DNA from: Pseudomonas sp. RIT288
GTDB taxonomy: Bacteria; Pseudomonadota; Gammaproteobacteria; Pseudomonadales; Pseudomonadaceae
DNA: 64,000 nt
Direction of reading: 5' to 3'
Assembly (NCBI RefSeq): GCF_000631985.1
Contig: NZ_JFYN01000044.1
Coordinates: 62,001-126,000, forward strand
In this document: piece after piece, positions 26,364-36,100 of the stretch
Position numbering within the stretch: position 1 is the stretch's first letter
Layout: each line of letters opens with the position of its first letter
The notes under the pieces: generated by a model
Database searches by the model: none
Told to the model about the DNA's origin: nothing
Seen by the model: the letters and a program-made list of their open reading frames with translations, nothing else
Made by a program: the position numbers and the translations under genes

Positions 26364-28262
26364 TTATTTGTCGAGTAAAGCCAGGCGCTCGCGGATCGAC
26401 GCTTCGATTCCCGCTTCATCCAGCCCGCACTCGGCCAGCATCTGCGCCGGTTTGGCGTGCTCGACGTAGATGTCCGGCAAGCCCAGGTGCAGCATCGACC
26501 TGAGGATGTTCTCGCGCGCCAGGAACTCGCTGACCGCGCCTCCGGCGCCGCCCATGATCGCGTTCTCTTCGATGGTCACCAGCAACTCGTGGCTGCCGGC
26601 AATCTCGCGTACCAACGCTTCATCCAGTGGCTTGACGAAGCGCATGTCGATCACCGTTGCATCCAGCTTCTCGGCGACTTTCAGGGCTTCGGTCAGTTGC
26701 ACGCCGAACACCAGCAGAGCAACTTTGCTGCCCTGACGACGGACGATGCCCTTGCCGATTTCGATCGGTTCGAGATCCTTGTCGATGGTCGCGTTCGGGC
26801 CGGTGCCGCGCGGGTAACGCACCGCCGCCGGGCCGTTGTACAGGTGGCCGGTGGTGAGCATTTTACGCAGTTCGTTTTCATCGCTCGGGGTCATGATGAC
26901 CATACCCGGGATGCAGCGCAGGTACGACAGATCAAAGCTGCCCGCGTGAGTCGGGCCGTCTTCGCCCACCAGACCGGCGCGGTCGATGGCGAACAGCACA
27001 TCGAGGTTCTGCACCGCGACGTCATGCACCAACTGGTCGTAGCCGCGTTGCAGGAACGTCGAGTAGATCGCTACCACCGGTTTGGCACCTTCGCAGGCCA
27101 TGCCGGCAGCGAACGTCACGGCGTGCTGTTCGGCAATCGCCACGTCGAAATAGCGCAGCGGGAAACGTTCGCTGAACGCCACCAGGTCCGAGCCTTCCTT
27201 CATCGCCGGGGTAATGCCCACCAAGCGCGGGTCAGCCGCGGCCATGTCGCACAGCCATTCGCCGAACACCGCCGAATACTTCGGCCCGCCGGCCTTTTTC
27301 GGCGCAGCGGCCGGGGCGTCGACCGGTTCGAGCTTGGTAATCGCGTGGTAACCAATCGGGTCGACTTCCGCCGGGGCGAAGCCTTTGCCTTTCTTGGTGA
27401 CGATATGCAGGAACTGCGGGCCTTTCAGATCGCGCATGTTGCGCAGGGTGGCGATCAGGGTCGGCAGGTCGTGGCCATCGATCGGGCCGATGTAGTTCCA
27501 GCCCAGCTCCTCGAACAGGGTGCCGGGAACCAGCATGCCCTTGGCGTATTCTTCGGTGCGACGGGCGATTTCCCAGGCGCCGGGCAGGCGCGACAGGACT
27601 TTCTTGCTGCCCTCACGCATGCTCGCGTAAGTGCGGCTGGAAAGGATCTTCGCCAGATAGTTGGACAAGCCGCCAACGTTGCGCGAGATCGACATGTCGT
27701 TGTCATTGAGGATCACCAGCATGTTGGCGTTGACTTCCGGCGCGTGGTTCAGCGCCTCGAAGGCCATGCCGGCGGTCAGCGCGCCATCACCGATCACCGC
27801 AATCGCCTTGCGATCGCTGTCTTGCAGGCGGGCGGCAATCGCCATGCCCAGCGCTGCACTGATCGAGGTGCTGGAGTGGCCGACGCCAAAGGTGTCGTAC
27901 TCGCTCTCGGCGCGACGCGGGAAGGCGGCGATGCCGTCCTTCTGGCGCAGGGTTTCCATGCGCTGGCGACGACCGGTGAGGATCTTGTGCGGATACGCCT
28001 GATGACCGACGTCCCACACCAGCCGGTCATCCGGGGTGTCGAAGACGTAATGCAACGCGATGGTCAGCTCGATGACGCCCAGGCCGGCACCGAAATGCCC
28101 ACCGGTCTGGCCGACCGTGTAGAGCAATTCCAGGCGCAACTCATCGGCCAGGGTTTCCAGCTCGGCTTCGCCTAACCGGCGCAGGCCGTCCGGCGTGTTC
28201 GCGCGGTCGAGCAGGGGCGTGGTCGGGCGCTTGCGGGGAATCTCATGAAACGTCGTGGGCAT
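26364..28262 (-). CDS. dxs: 1-deoxy-D-xylulose-5-phosphate synthase
   Basis: This 632-residue thiamine diphosphate enzyme makes DXP from pyruvate and glyceraldehyde 3-phosphate, the first MEP-pathway step. It has the ThDP motif GDGALTAGMAFEALNHA with NDNDMSIS, the transketolase-like centre (EQHAVTFAAGMACEG) and the C-terminal domain. ispA lies 91 bases upstream on the same strand, so precursor and prenyl chain synthesis are linked in one xseB-ispA-dxs operon. Confidence 0.98.
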   Translation of the reverse strand: MPTTFHEIPRKRPTTPLLDRANTPDGLRRLGEAELETLADELRLELLYTVGQTGGHFGAGLGVIELTIALHYVFDTPDDRLVWDVGHQAYPHKILTGRRQRMETLRQKDGIAAFPRRAESEYDTFGVGHSSTSISAALGMAIAARLQDSDRKAIAVIGDGALTAGMAFEALNHAPEVNANMLVILNDNDMSISRNVGGLSNYLAKILSSRTYASMREGSKKVLSRLPGAWEIARRTEEYAKGMLVPGTLFEELGWNYIGPIDGHDLPTLIATLRNMRDLKGPQFLHIVTKKGKGFAPAEVDPIGYHAITKLEPVDAPAAAPKKAGGPKYSAVFGEWLCDMAAADPRLVGITPAMKEGSDLVAFSERFPLRYFDVAIAEQHAVTFAAGMACEGAKPVVAIYSTFLQRGYDQLVHDVAVQNLDVLFAIDRAGLVGEDGPTHAGSFDLSYLRCIPGMVIMTPSDENELRKMLTTGHLYNGPAAVRYPRGTGPNATIDKDLEPIEIGKGIVRRQGSKVALLVFGVQLTEALKVAEKLDATVIDMRFVKPLDEALVREIAGSHELLVTIEENAIMGGAGGAVSEFLARENILRSMLHLGLPDIYVEHAKPAQMLAECGLDEAGIEASIRERLALLDK

Positions 28263-28353
28263 CAGGCGAATCGTTATAGGTATAAAAGATGCGGCAGTTT
28301 ACCTGATGCATCGCCCCCTGCCCACGCGTTGGTCTTTTTTGGCAGGTTGGCGT

Positions 28354-29241
28354 TCAGTTACGCCGCTCGACGATATACCGGGCCAGGTCGCGCAAAGGCT
28401 CGGCTGCCGCGTCAAACGGTCGCAGCGCGTGCAGGGCTTGATCGCGCAGTTCCAAAGCGTAGACCTTGGCCGCGTCCAGCCCCAGCAGGGCCGGATAGGT
28501 CGGTTTGTCGCGGGCGATGTCGGCGCCCTGGCGTTTGCCGAGGGTTTCGGTATCGCTTTCGACGTCGAGAATGTCGTCCTGCACCTGGAAGGCCAGACCA
28601 ATGGCCTGTGCATAAGTCTGCAGGGCCTTGAGTTCATCCTGCTCGGCATGGCCGCTGGCCAGGGCGCCGAGCTTGACGCTGACTTCGATCAGCGCGCCGG
28701 TCTTGTGCCGGTGCATCTGCTCCAGCGCTTGCTGATCCAGCTTCAGACCGACCGAACCGAGGTCGATGGCCTGACCGCCGACCATGCCCGCCGGGCCTGC
28801 CGCGTGCGCCAGCGCCGTGACCTGTTGCAGACGGATGTCAGCGTCCAGATCGCTCAGACGCGGATCGAGCAGGGCGCTGAACGCCAGGCTCTGCAAGCCG
28901 TCACCGGCGAGGATCGCGCAGGCTTCGTCGAATTTTTTGTGGGTGGTGGGTTGGCCGCGACGCAAATCGTCGTCGTCCATCGCCGGTAAATCGTCGTGCA
29001 CCAGCGAATAGGCGTGGATCAGCTCCACCGCGCAGGCCGCGCCGTTGGCTTGTTCAGCCTTGCCGCCCAGCGCTTCGCACGCGGCGTAGGCCAGCAGCGG
29101 ACGCACGCGTTTGCCGCCGATCATCACGCTGTAGTGCATCGCCTCATACAGGCGCGACAGCTCCGGCAGCGGTGCCTTGAAGAGGATTTCCAGTGCCGCA
29201 TTGACTCGCGCCTGACTGGTCGCCGAATACGCTGCAATCAT
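28354..29241 (-). CDS. ispA: farnesyl diphosphate synthase
   Basis: This 295-residue (2E,6E)-farnesyl diphosphate synthase has a first aspartate-rich motif DDLPAMDDDD at residues 83-92 and a second DDILDVESD near 220, plus GGKRVRPLL for the isopentenyl diphosphate site. It overlaps xseB by 4 bases. Confidence 0.97.
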   Translation of the reverse strand: MIAAYSATSQARVNAALEILFKAPLPELSRLYEAMHYSVMIGGKRVRPLLAYAACEALGGKAEQANGAACAVELIHAYSLVHDDLPAMDDDDLRRGQPTTHKKFDEACAILAGDGLQSLAFSALLDPRLSDLDADIRLQQVTALAHAAGPAGMVGGQAIDLGSVGLKLDQQALEQMHRHKTGALIEVSVKLGALASGHAEQDELKALQTYAQAIGLAFQVQDDILDVESDTETLGKRQGADIARDKPTYPALLGLDAAKVYALELRDQALHALRPFDAAAEPLRDLARYIVERRN

Positions 29242-29480
29242 TCTGGCTGTTCCGCGTCGAAGGGTTCCTCGGCGAGTTCGCCATCACGCTCCAGCAGCAC
29301 TTGCACCTTCTGCTCAGCCTGGGCCAGCGCTGCCTGGCAGTCACGGGTCAGACCGATGCCCTGCTCGAAAGCGGTCAGCGAGTCTTCCAGCGACAATTCA
29401 CCGTTCTCCAGACGCTCGACCAGTGTTTGCAGGTCGGCGAGGGACTGTTCGAAATCCAGTGCAGCTTTTTTGCGGGCCAT
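29238..29480 (-). CDS. xseB: exodeoxyribonuclease VII small subunit
   Basis: This 80-residue acidic helical protein has the XseB pattern DFEQSLADLQTLVERLENGELSLEDSL. It binds XseA (not in this window) to form the single-strand-specific exonuclease VII. It is first in the xseB-ispA-dxs operon. Confidence 0.97.
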   Translation of the reverse strand: MARKKAALDFEQSLADLQTLVERLENGELSLEDSLTAFEQGIGLTRDCQAALAQAEQKVQVLLERDGELAEEPFDAEQPE

Positions 29481-29572
29481 GGCGGCGATTTCCGGTTGAC
29501 GTTAAACCGGCGCGACACTAGCAGATAGGGGGTTTATGGGCAAATGAGCCTCCCCGGACGAACCCACTTTAC

Positions 29573-29704
29573 TGTGGCGAGGGAGCTTGCTCCCGCTGGG
29601 TTGCTCAGCAACCCCAAAATCCGCCACCGCACTTATTCAGGCAGATTGCGGGGACCGTTTTGGGCCTGCTGCGCAGTCCAGCGGGAGCAAGCTCCCTTGC
29701 CACA
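29573..29704. repeat. REPIN, family C
   Basis: TGTGGCGAGGGAGCTTGCTCCCGCTGG and its complement (GCGGGAGCAAGCTCCCTTGCCACA) lie at the ends of a 132-base element between xseB and the mag operon. Confidence 0.88.
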
Positions 29705-29797
29705 GGATTTGTGGTGATTCTGGAAGGTTGGAGCTTATTCGGCTCACGTCCAACAACAAACCTGCGTGATTCTCGCCGCAAATCCAGATGTATCCGA

Positions 29798-29826
29798 TTG
29801 TTAAAAAACTGCCGAATCGCTAATCT
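29798..29826 (+). promoter_or_regulatory. sigma-70-like promoter of the mag operon
   Basis: TTGTTA (29798-29803), a 17-base spacer and TAATCT (29821-29826). This would give a leader of about 110 bases before the magA ATG. Confidence 0.5.
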
Positions 29827-29894
29827 TCGCGCCTTCTACGACCCCATAGTCACGGGTCTTTCAGACGAAACGCAGTTTCCACCGCTGTGAAGTA

Positions 29895-29936
29895 CCGAGG
29901 ATCGGGTGCAAGGTTTCGTTCAGGCATGGCAGGAGG
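29895..29936 (+). promoter_or_regulatory. candidate RsmA/RsmE sites in the mag leader
   Basis: CCGA-GGA-TCGG (29895-29905) is a perfect 4-bp hairpin presenting GGA in the loop. A second GGA lies in the Shine-Dalgarno AGGAGG (29931-29936). One upstream hairpin plus one GGA at the ribosome site is the usual layout of RsmA/CsrA translational repression. MagD in P. aeruginosa is known to be under RetS/RsmA control. Confidence 0.5.
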
Positions 29937-29942
29937 CATTAC

Positions 29943-30734
29943 ATGCGTTCATTTCTTTGGCTGCTGATCGGCCTGGCTTGCGCGCCTGCACTGCTGGCGG
30001 CGCCGACTGCCGAGCTGTCGGAACCGTCCGGTGGCTGGCGTTATAACGGTCTGCTCGATCGCAGTGAAAACCCGCAAGTCGCTTACCCCACGCCGCCGAT
30101 CGATCGCGGCGTTCAGCGCAATCGCACGATGATCCAGGGCCAGCTCAAGGCCATCGGCAATCAGCGCGGGCCGCACACGCTGGCGGTCAACGGCAATCCA
30201 CTGAATCTGTACACCGACGATGACGGGCGTTTCGCCCGGCCGTATGCGTTCGGCGCCGGCTCCAACAGTGTCGAAGTGCGCAGCGCCGAGGGCCAGTCGC
30301 TCAAGCGCGTGCAGTTCTATGAAGCGAACAACCTGCGCACCCCGGCGAAGATTCGTGTGGTGCTCGGCTGGGACGATCCCAAGGCCGAACTCGACCTGCA
30401 CATCATTACGCCGGACGGCCAGCACGCGTTCTTCGCCCACACGGCGCTGACCAACGGCGGCGGTCTGGACCCGGATGGCGTCGATGGGCCCGGCCCGGAA
30501 ATGTTCACCATGACCGCGCCGCTGCATGGCACCTATCTGGTTTACGTCAACTATTGGGGCAACTTCGGCGACGGCGGCTATAACTTCGAGGAGGCCAGCA
30601 ATCAGAACGAGGTCATCACCTCGCAAATCACGCTGGTGCTCAACGAAAACACGATCGACGAAAAACGTGAAACGTTCATCGTGCCCCTGCGGGCGATCGG
30701 TGATCTGCTGCTGGTCAAGACTTTCAACTATTAA
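29943..30734 (+). CDS. magA: MagA, DUF2135 (YfaP-like) periplasmic protein
   Basis: This 263-residue protein has a signal peptide (MRSFLWLLIGLACAPALLAA). Its DUF2135 core contains RVVLGWDDPKAELDLHIITP followed by DG, near residues 138-158, an Asp-rich beta segment. AGGAGG precedes the ATG. It is first of six genes matching P. aeruginosa magABCDEF and E. coli yfaP/Q/S/T/A. MagA was reported in a complex with MagD, MagB and MagF at the inner membrane. It is a paralogue of MagF at the other end of the operon. Biochemical activity is unknown. Confidence 0.88.
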   Translation: MRSFLWLLIGLACAPALLAAPTAELSEPSGGWRYNGLLDRSENPQVAYPTPPIDRGVQRNRTMIQGQLKAIGNQRGPHTLAVNGNPLNLYTDDDGRFARPYAFGAGSNSVEVRSAEGQSLKRVQFYEANNLRTPAKIRVVLGWDDPKAELDLHIITPDGQHAFFAHTALTNGGGLDPDGVDGPGPEMFTMTAPLHGTYLVYVNYWGNFGDGGYNFEEASNQNEVITSQITLVLNENTIDEKRETFIVPLRAIGDLLLVKTFNY

Positions 30735-30772
30735 GCATCCCGCACCACGGATGAACTTCGGGTTTTGTGAAC

Positions 30773-32485
30773 ATGAGTGATAACGCTGCTTCTCCGGTCG
30801 TCCCGACTCCTGCCGGCCAACCTTCCCGGCGCTGGCCGGCGCTGCTGATCGGCCTGGTCCTGGTGGCCGGGGTGGCCGGTGGTCTTGGCTGGCTGCTGCA
30901 CAAGCCCAAGGTGCCGGCGGCCATACTTGCCGGCGACAAGCTCGGCCTGAGCCGCCCGGATGCGCTGCTGGAAACCCGCTCCCTGAGCCAGTTGCCCAAG
31001 GACCTGCTGACGGTGCCGTTCCTCAAGGCCACACTCACCGAAGATTTCGTCTTCTATTACGAAACCCACGCCGACCGCCTGGGGCTGATCGGCAGCCTGC
31101 GCCGGATCATCTACGAACACGACCTGAAGTTGCAGGACAGCCTGATCGAACAGCTTTTCGATCAACCGGCCGACGTCGCTTTGTGGCGTGGTGCGGATGG
31201 CCGGCTCAAGGATTTTCTGCTGGTGATGGATCGCGGCGGCTTGGCGAAAGTGTTGGAGCCGCTGGCGAAAGTGGCGCTGGACGATTCGCAGCTCAGCGTC
31301 TTCGGCAACCTCAAGGTCGGCAGCGACGAGGTGCCGCTGTACCAGCTCAGCTATAACGCCAGCAAATCGCTGCTGTTCGCTTCGCGCGGCGACAAACTGG
31401 TGGTGCTGTCCAACCCGAACAAATATTACGACCCGGCCAACGGCGAATCCGAGGAGTCCGGGCACGTCTCGCCGCAAGCGCTGGCGGCCTTGCTCAACGG
31501 CGACAAACTGTTCCCCGAGGCCTTCGGTCTGCCGGCCAAGGCGCCGGAGATCAAGCAGCGTCTGTCGGTCAATTCCAGCGTCCTTGCCATGGGCTATCAA
31601 CGCTTCATCCCGAACTTCGCCGGGCTGCGCTTCGACATGGACGACAAGGGCTGGCACAGCTACCTCGCCATGGACGAACTGGATAATCAGCCGGACTTCG
31701 ATTTCAAACCGGTGTGGCAAGCCATGCCGCTGGGCGCCAGTGCCTGTGTGACTCTGCCGGTGGCGGCGGAGCCGCAGAAACCGCTGCTGGTGAAACTCGG
31801 TGCCGACGAAACGGTGGCGCAGAAACTCACCGAGCACGTCGCCGGTGCGGCGGGCCTGTGCTGGTACGCCGATTCACGGTTGTACACGCCGTTGCTGGTC
31901 GCCAGCCTGAAGGACGAAGACAGCGGCAAGCTCGATGGCGACCTGGGCACGTTGTTCGGTTCGATGGTGGGCGCCTACGAGTCGAATGTCGACGAACACG
32001 CGTTCCCGGTCGTCGAGAAGCAGGCAGGCCAGAGCCATGTCTGGCAGCGTCAGGTCAGCTCGAACTTCGGCCCCTACGCAGCGAAGACTGCCGAGAATCC
32101 GGACGCGATCAGCGGCCGTGCTTTCATGAAAGTCAGCCTCGCGCGTCACGGTTCGACGCTGCTGTTCTCCCTCGATGACAAACTGGTCGACAAGGCCCTC
32201 GGTACCCTCGACAAACGCTTCCCGCCGATGGCCGACGTGCTGCCGAAAGATGTGCTGATGCCGATCTACTTCGGCCCGGATTCGATGGCGCAACTGATGC
32301 AGCAGGAAACCCTCGACAGCCTGCCGCAAGATATGGAGCCGGTGTTCTACAACGCCGCGCAAACCTACCTGATCCCTAAATTGCGCACCCTCGGCGGCTA
32401 CGGCAAATACGCCCTGACCCTGCCGGAAGGCAGCGAGCCTGACGGCCACTGGCAATGGTTGCCGCTGGAATGGAAAGCGCTGTGA
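30773..32485 (+). CDS. magB: MagB, DUF2138 (YfaA-like) membrane-anchored protein
   Basis: The product has 570 residues from the ATG at 30773; a GTG six bases earlier is an alternative. A short Pro/Ser-rich cytoplasmic start is followed by one membrane helix (about residues 24-45, LLIGLVLVAGVAGGLGWLL) and a large periplasmic domain of the DUF2138 family. It is thought to anchor the alpha-2-macroglobulin complex to the inner membrane. No catalytic motif is apparent. The stop overlaps the start of magC. Confidence 0.88.
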   Translation: MSDNAASPVVPTPAGQPSRRWPALLIGLVLVAGVAGGLGWLLHKPKVPAAILAGDKLGLSRPDALLETRSLSQLPKDLLTVPFLKATLTEDFVFYYETHADRLGLIGSLRRIIYEHDLKLQDSLIEQLFDQPADVALWRGADGRLKDFLLVMDRGGLAKVLEPLAKVALDDSQLSVFGNLKVGSDEVPLYQLSYNASKSLLFASRGDKLVVLSNPNKYYDPANGESEESGHVSPQALAALLNGDKLFPEAFGLPAKAPEIKQRLSVNSSVLAMGYQRFIPNFAGLRFDMDDKGWHSYLAMDELDNQPDFDFKPVWQAMPLGASACVTLPVAAEPQKPLLVKLGADETVAQKLTEHVAGAAGLCWYADSRLYTPLLVASLKDEDSGKLDGDLGTLFGSMVGAYESNVDEHAFPVVEKQAGQSHVWQRQVSSNFGPYAAKTAENPDAISGRAFMKVSLARHGSTLLFSLDDKLVDKALGTLDKRFPPMADVLPKDVLMPIYFGPDSMAQLMQQETLDSLPQDMEPVFYNAAQTYLIPKLRTLGGYGKYALTLPEGSEPDGHWQWLPLEWKAL

Positions 32486-33120
32486 CGGCACTGATCCGCA
32501 GCCTCGGCTTGCTCGCGCTGCTGCTCAGCGCCGGTGCCCGTGCGGTCGAAGCGCCGGCGCTCGATCCGGCGCAGTCCCAGGTGTTCCGCGCCTGGTTCGT
32601 GCGCATCGCTCAGGAGCAACTGAGCCAGGGCCCGAGCCCGCGCTGGTATCAGCAGGACTGCGCCGGGCTGGTGCGTTTCGCGGCCAACGAAGCGCTGAAG
32701 GTTCACGACGACAAGTGGCTGCGCAGCAATGGCCTGTCCAATCGCTACCTGCCGCCGGAGCTGACGCTCAGCGATGAGCAGCGCAAGCTCGCCCAGCAAT
32801 GGCAGCAGGGCGGCGGCAAGGTCGGGCCGTACGTCAACGCGATCAAACTGATTCAGTTCAACAGTCGTCTGGTCAGCCGCGACGTGTCCCAGGCACGCCC
32901 CGGCGACCTGATGTTTTTCGATCAGGGCGACGACCAGCACCTGATGATCTGGATGGGCCGCTACATCGCCTATCACACCGGCACGACCACCCCCACTGAC
33001 AACGGCATGCGTTCGGCAAGCCTGCAGCAACTCATGACATGGAAGGACACCCGATGGATACCCGACGCAGCCAACCCCAACTTCATCGGCGTCTATCGAC
33101 TGAACTTTCTCTCCCAATGA
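32482..33120 (+). CDS. magC: MagC, DUF1175 (YfaT-like) NlpC/P60-resembling protein
   Basis: The product has 212 residues from GTG 32482, which overlaps the magB stop; ATG 32470 is an alternative. After a signal-like start (LIRSLGLLALLLSAGARA) it shows QDCAGLV with Cys60, then ARPGDLMFFDQGDDQHLMIW with His153 and a further His165. These resemble the DCSGLV and GDLVFF...HVGIYLG blocks of NlpC/P60 cysteine peptidases, which cut peptidoglycan stem peptides. The family is officially of unknown function; the peptidase reading is my inference. Confidence 0.85.
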   Translation: MTALIRSLGLLALLLSAGARAVEAPALDPAQSQVFRAWFVRIAQEQLSQGPSPRWYQQDCAGLVRFAANEALKVHDDKWLRSNGLSNRYLPPELTLSDEQRKLAQQWQQGGGKVGPYVNAIKLIQFNSRLVSRDVSQARPGDLMFFDQGDDQHLMIWMGRYIAYHTGTTTPTDNGMRSASLQQLMTWKDTRWIPDAANPNFIGVYRLNFLSQ

Positions 33121-36100
33121 CCGGTGCCCGCATGCTGCGACTCTGCGCTCGAATTCCTCTGCTGCTGGCGCTGTTGCTGCCATTGGCGACCGTCAACGCT
33201 GAAGATTCGGTGGAGCCGAGCGGCTACACGCCGGTCGCCGGTGAAAGCTTTTTCCTGCTGGCCGACAGCAGTTTCGCCGCCGACGAGCAGGCGATGGTCC
33301 GTCTCGAAGCGCCGGGCCGCGACTACCGGCGCTTCCGCATGGAGCCGTACGGCGGCGCCGACATCCGCGTGTACCGCATCGACAAGCCGCTGGATTTCCT
33401 CAAGCGCCAGAAGAACCTGCACCGCGTGGTCAGCGACGGCCAGTTCAAGGGCGAAGGCCTGTCCAACACCCTCGCGTACCTGTGGGACAACTGGTACCGC
33501 AAATCGCGGCGGGTGATGCAGCGCGCGTTCTCCTACGAGTCGCGCAAGCAGGTCACCGAGGAAGTGCCGGAACTGAAGATGGGCAACGCCATCGCCGCGC
33601 CGACCCCGTACGATGCGCAGCCGCAATTTGCGCTGATTCCGGGTCTGCCGGTGGTCAGCCAGTTCCGTTATCCGCTGTGGCAGGCCAAACCGATCCAGCC
33701 GCCGACCGGGGTCAATCTGGCCGGTTCTTCCAGCGAGTTCGTCAGCGTTGCACCGGGTAACGTGTACATCCCGCTGGGCAATCTGAAGCCGGGCCTGTAC
33801 CTGGTCGAAGCGCTGATCGGCAAGTACCGCGCGACTACCATGGTGTTCGTCTCCAACACCGTGGCGGTGAGCAAGATTGCCGGTGATGAGTTGCTGGTCT
33901 GGGCCGCACGCAAGCACGAAGGCAGTTCGGTGCCGAAGGTCAATGTGCTGTGGACCGACGGCCTCGGGGTGATGAGCAGCGGCGCCACCGATGCCGATGG
34001 TTTGCTGCGCCTGAAACACGTCAGCCCCGAGCGCTCGTTCGTCATCGGCGAGGACGAGGAGGGTGGTGTATTCGTCTCGGAAAACTTCTATTACGACAGC
34101 GAAATCTACGACACCAAACTCTATGCGTTCACTGATCGACCGCTGTATCGTCCGGGGGATTGGGTGTCGTTGAAAATCGTCGGTCGCGAGTTCAAGAATG
34201 CGCGGGATTCGGTGCTACCCGGTGCGGCGGACGTCACGGTCAGTGTACTGGATGCCACCGGCACCGAGCTGCAACACCTCGACCTGAAACTCGATTCCAA
34301 GGCCGGCACCCAAGGCCGGTTCCAGTTGCCGGACAACGCCGTGGCCGGTGGTTACGAGATCCGTTTCAACTACAAGGACCAAGCCTACAGCAGCGCCTTC
34401 CGCGTGGCCGAATACATCAAGCCGCACTTCGAAATTTCGCTGAATCTGGCCAAGCAGGATTACCGTACCGGCGAGCCGGTGAAGGGCAGTCTGGTGCTGC
34501 TGTACCCGGACGGCAAACCGGTGGCCAACGCCAAACTGAGCTTGAGCCTGCGCGCCCAGCAACTGTCGATGGTCGACAACGAGCTGCAATACCTCGGGCA
34601 ATTCCCGGTGGAGTTGACCAGCACCGAACTGACCACTGACAGCAAGGGTAACGCGACCCTCGACCTGCCGGCCGCCGACAAACCGAGCCGCTACATGCTC
34701 ACGGTGTTTGCCAGCGATGGCGCGGCGTATCGGGTCAAGACCACCAAGGAGATCCTCATCGACCGTGGTGCCGCGAGCTTCCGCTTGAGCGCGCCGCAAC
34801 GCTTCAGCGCGGTCAGCGACAAAGTCGCGTTCAGCTACGCCAACGAAGGTGGCAGCGAGCAAAGCAAAGCCGTCACCCCAAGCAGCTATAGCTGGGTGCG
34901 TCTGGAAGACCAGAGCACTGGCGAAGGCAAACTCGCGGCGACTGACAAAGGCTTCAGCATCGCGTTCGAACGTCCGGGCACTTACAACCTGACGCTGAAA
35001 GATCAGCACGGTCGCGTCCTCGGCGCCACCGGTCATTCGGTCACCGGCGACGGTGTCAAAGCGGTGCCGGGCACCGTGGAAATCGTCCTCGACAAGCCCG
35101 AGTACAAGGCCGGCGATGAAGCGCTGGCGCTGATCACGTTCCCGGAGCCGGTCAGCGATGCACTGCTGTCGCTGGAGCGCGACAAGGTCGAAGCCACCGC
35201 GCTGCTGGCCAAGGGTGGTGACTGGTTGAAACTGGAAAAACTCAGCGACACCCAATACCGCGTACGCATTCCGGTGAAGGACAATTTCGCGCCGAACCTG
35301 ACCTTCTCCGTGCTGTACACCAAGGGCGGTCAGTACAGTTTCCAGAATGCCGGGATCAAAGTGATCGCGCCGCAAATCGACGTGGCGATCAGTACCGACA
35401 AACAGGTGTATCTGCCGGGTGACACGGTGACCGTCGACCTGACTACGCAGTTCGCCGGTAAAGCAGTTCCGGCGCATCTGACGGTGAGTGTTGTCGACGA
35501 AATGGTTTACGCGTTGCAGCCGGAAGTCGCGCCGACCATCGACCAGTTCTTCTACCACCCGCGTCGCAATAATGTGCGCACCAGCGCCAGCCTGTCTTTC
35601 ATCAGTTACGACGTCGCGCTGCCTGGCAGCCCCGGTGCGCCGGGCAAGGCCAACCGCAGCGAGCGAGGGGTGAAAGTGTTGGAGCGGCCGCGTCGTGAAG
35701 ACGTCGATACCGCTGCGTGGCAACCGGAATTGCTGACCGGTGCCGACGGCAAAACCCGCTTCACCTTCAAGATGCCGGACTCGCTGACCCGCTGGCGCAT
35801 CACCGCCCGGGCCATCGCCGATGACGGTCAGGTCGGGCAGAAGAAGCAGTTCGTCCGTTCGGAAAAACCGCTGTATCTGAAATGGAGCGGGCCGAGCAAA
35901 TTCCGCAAGGGCGATCAGCCGCAACTCGGTGTATTCGCCTTCAGCCAGGTCGAAAAACCGGTCAGGGCTGAATTGGTCACCCATTACGCGGGCGCCGAAC
36001 AACGCCTGCCGGTGACCCTGAACAACGGCATCAACTACCTGCCGCTGCCGGCGTTCGCCCTGGCCTCGAGTGAGTGGACTGCCGAACTGGTGCAGGACGG

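Larger units (their letters stand above)
29481..29942. other. 462-base intergenic region between xseB and magA
   Basis: It holds a family C REPIN (29573-29704), a sigma-70-like promoter (29798-29826) and the magA leader with a GGA-loop hairpin. No further coding sequence is seen. Confidence 0.7.
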
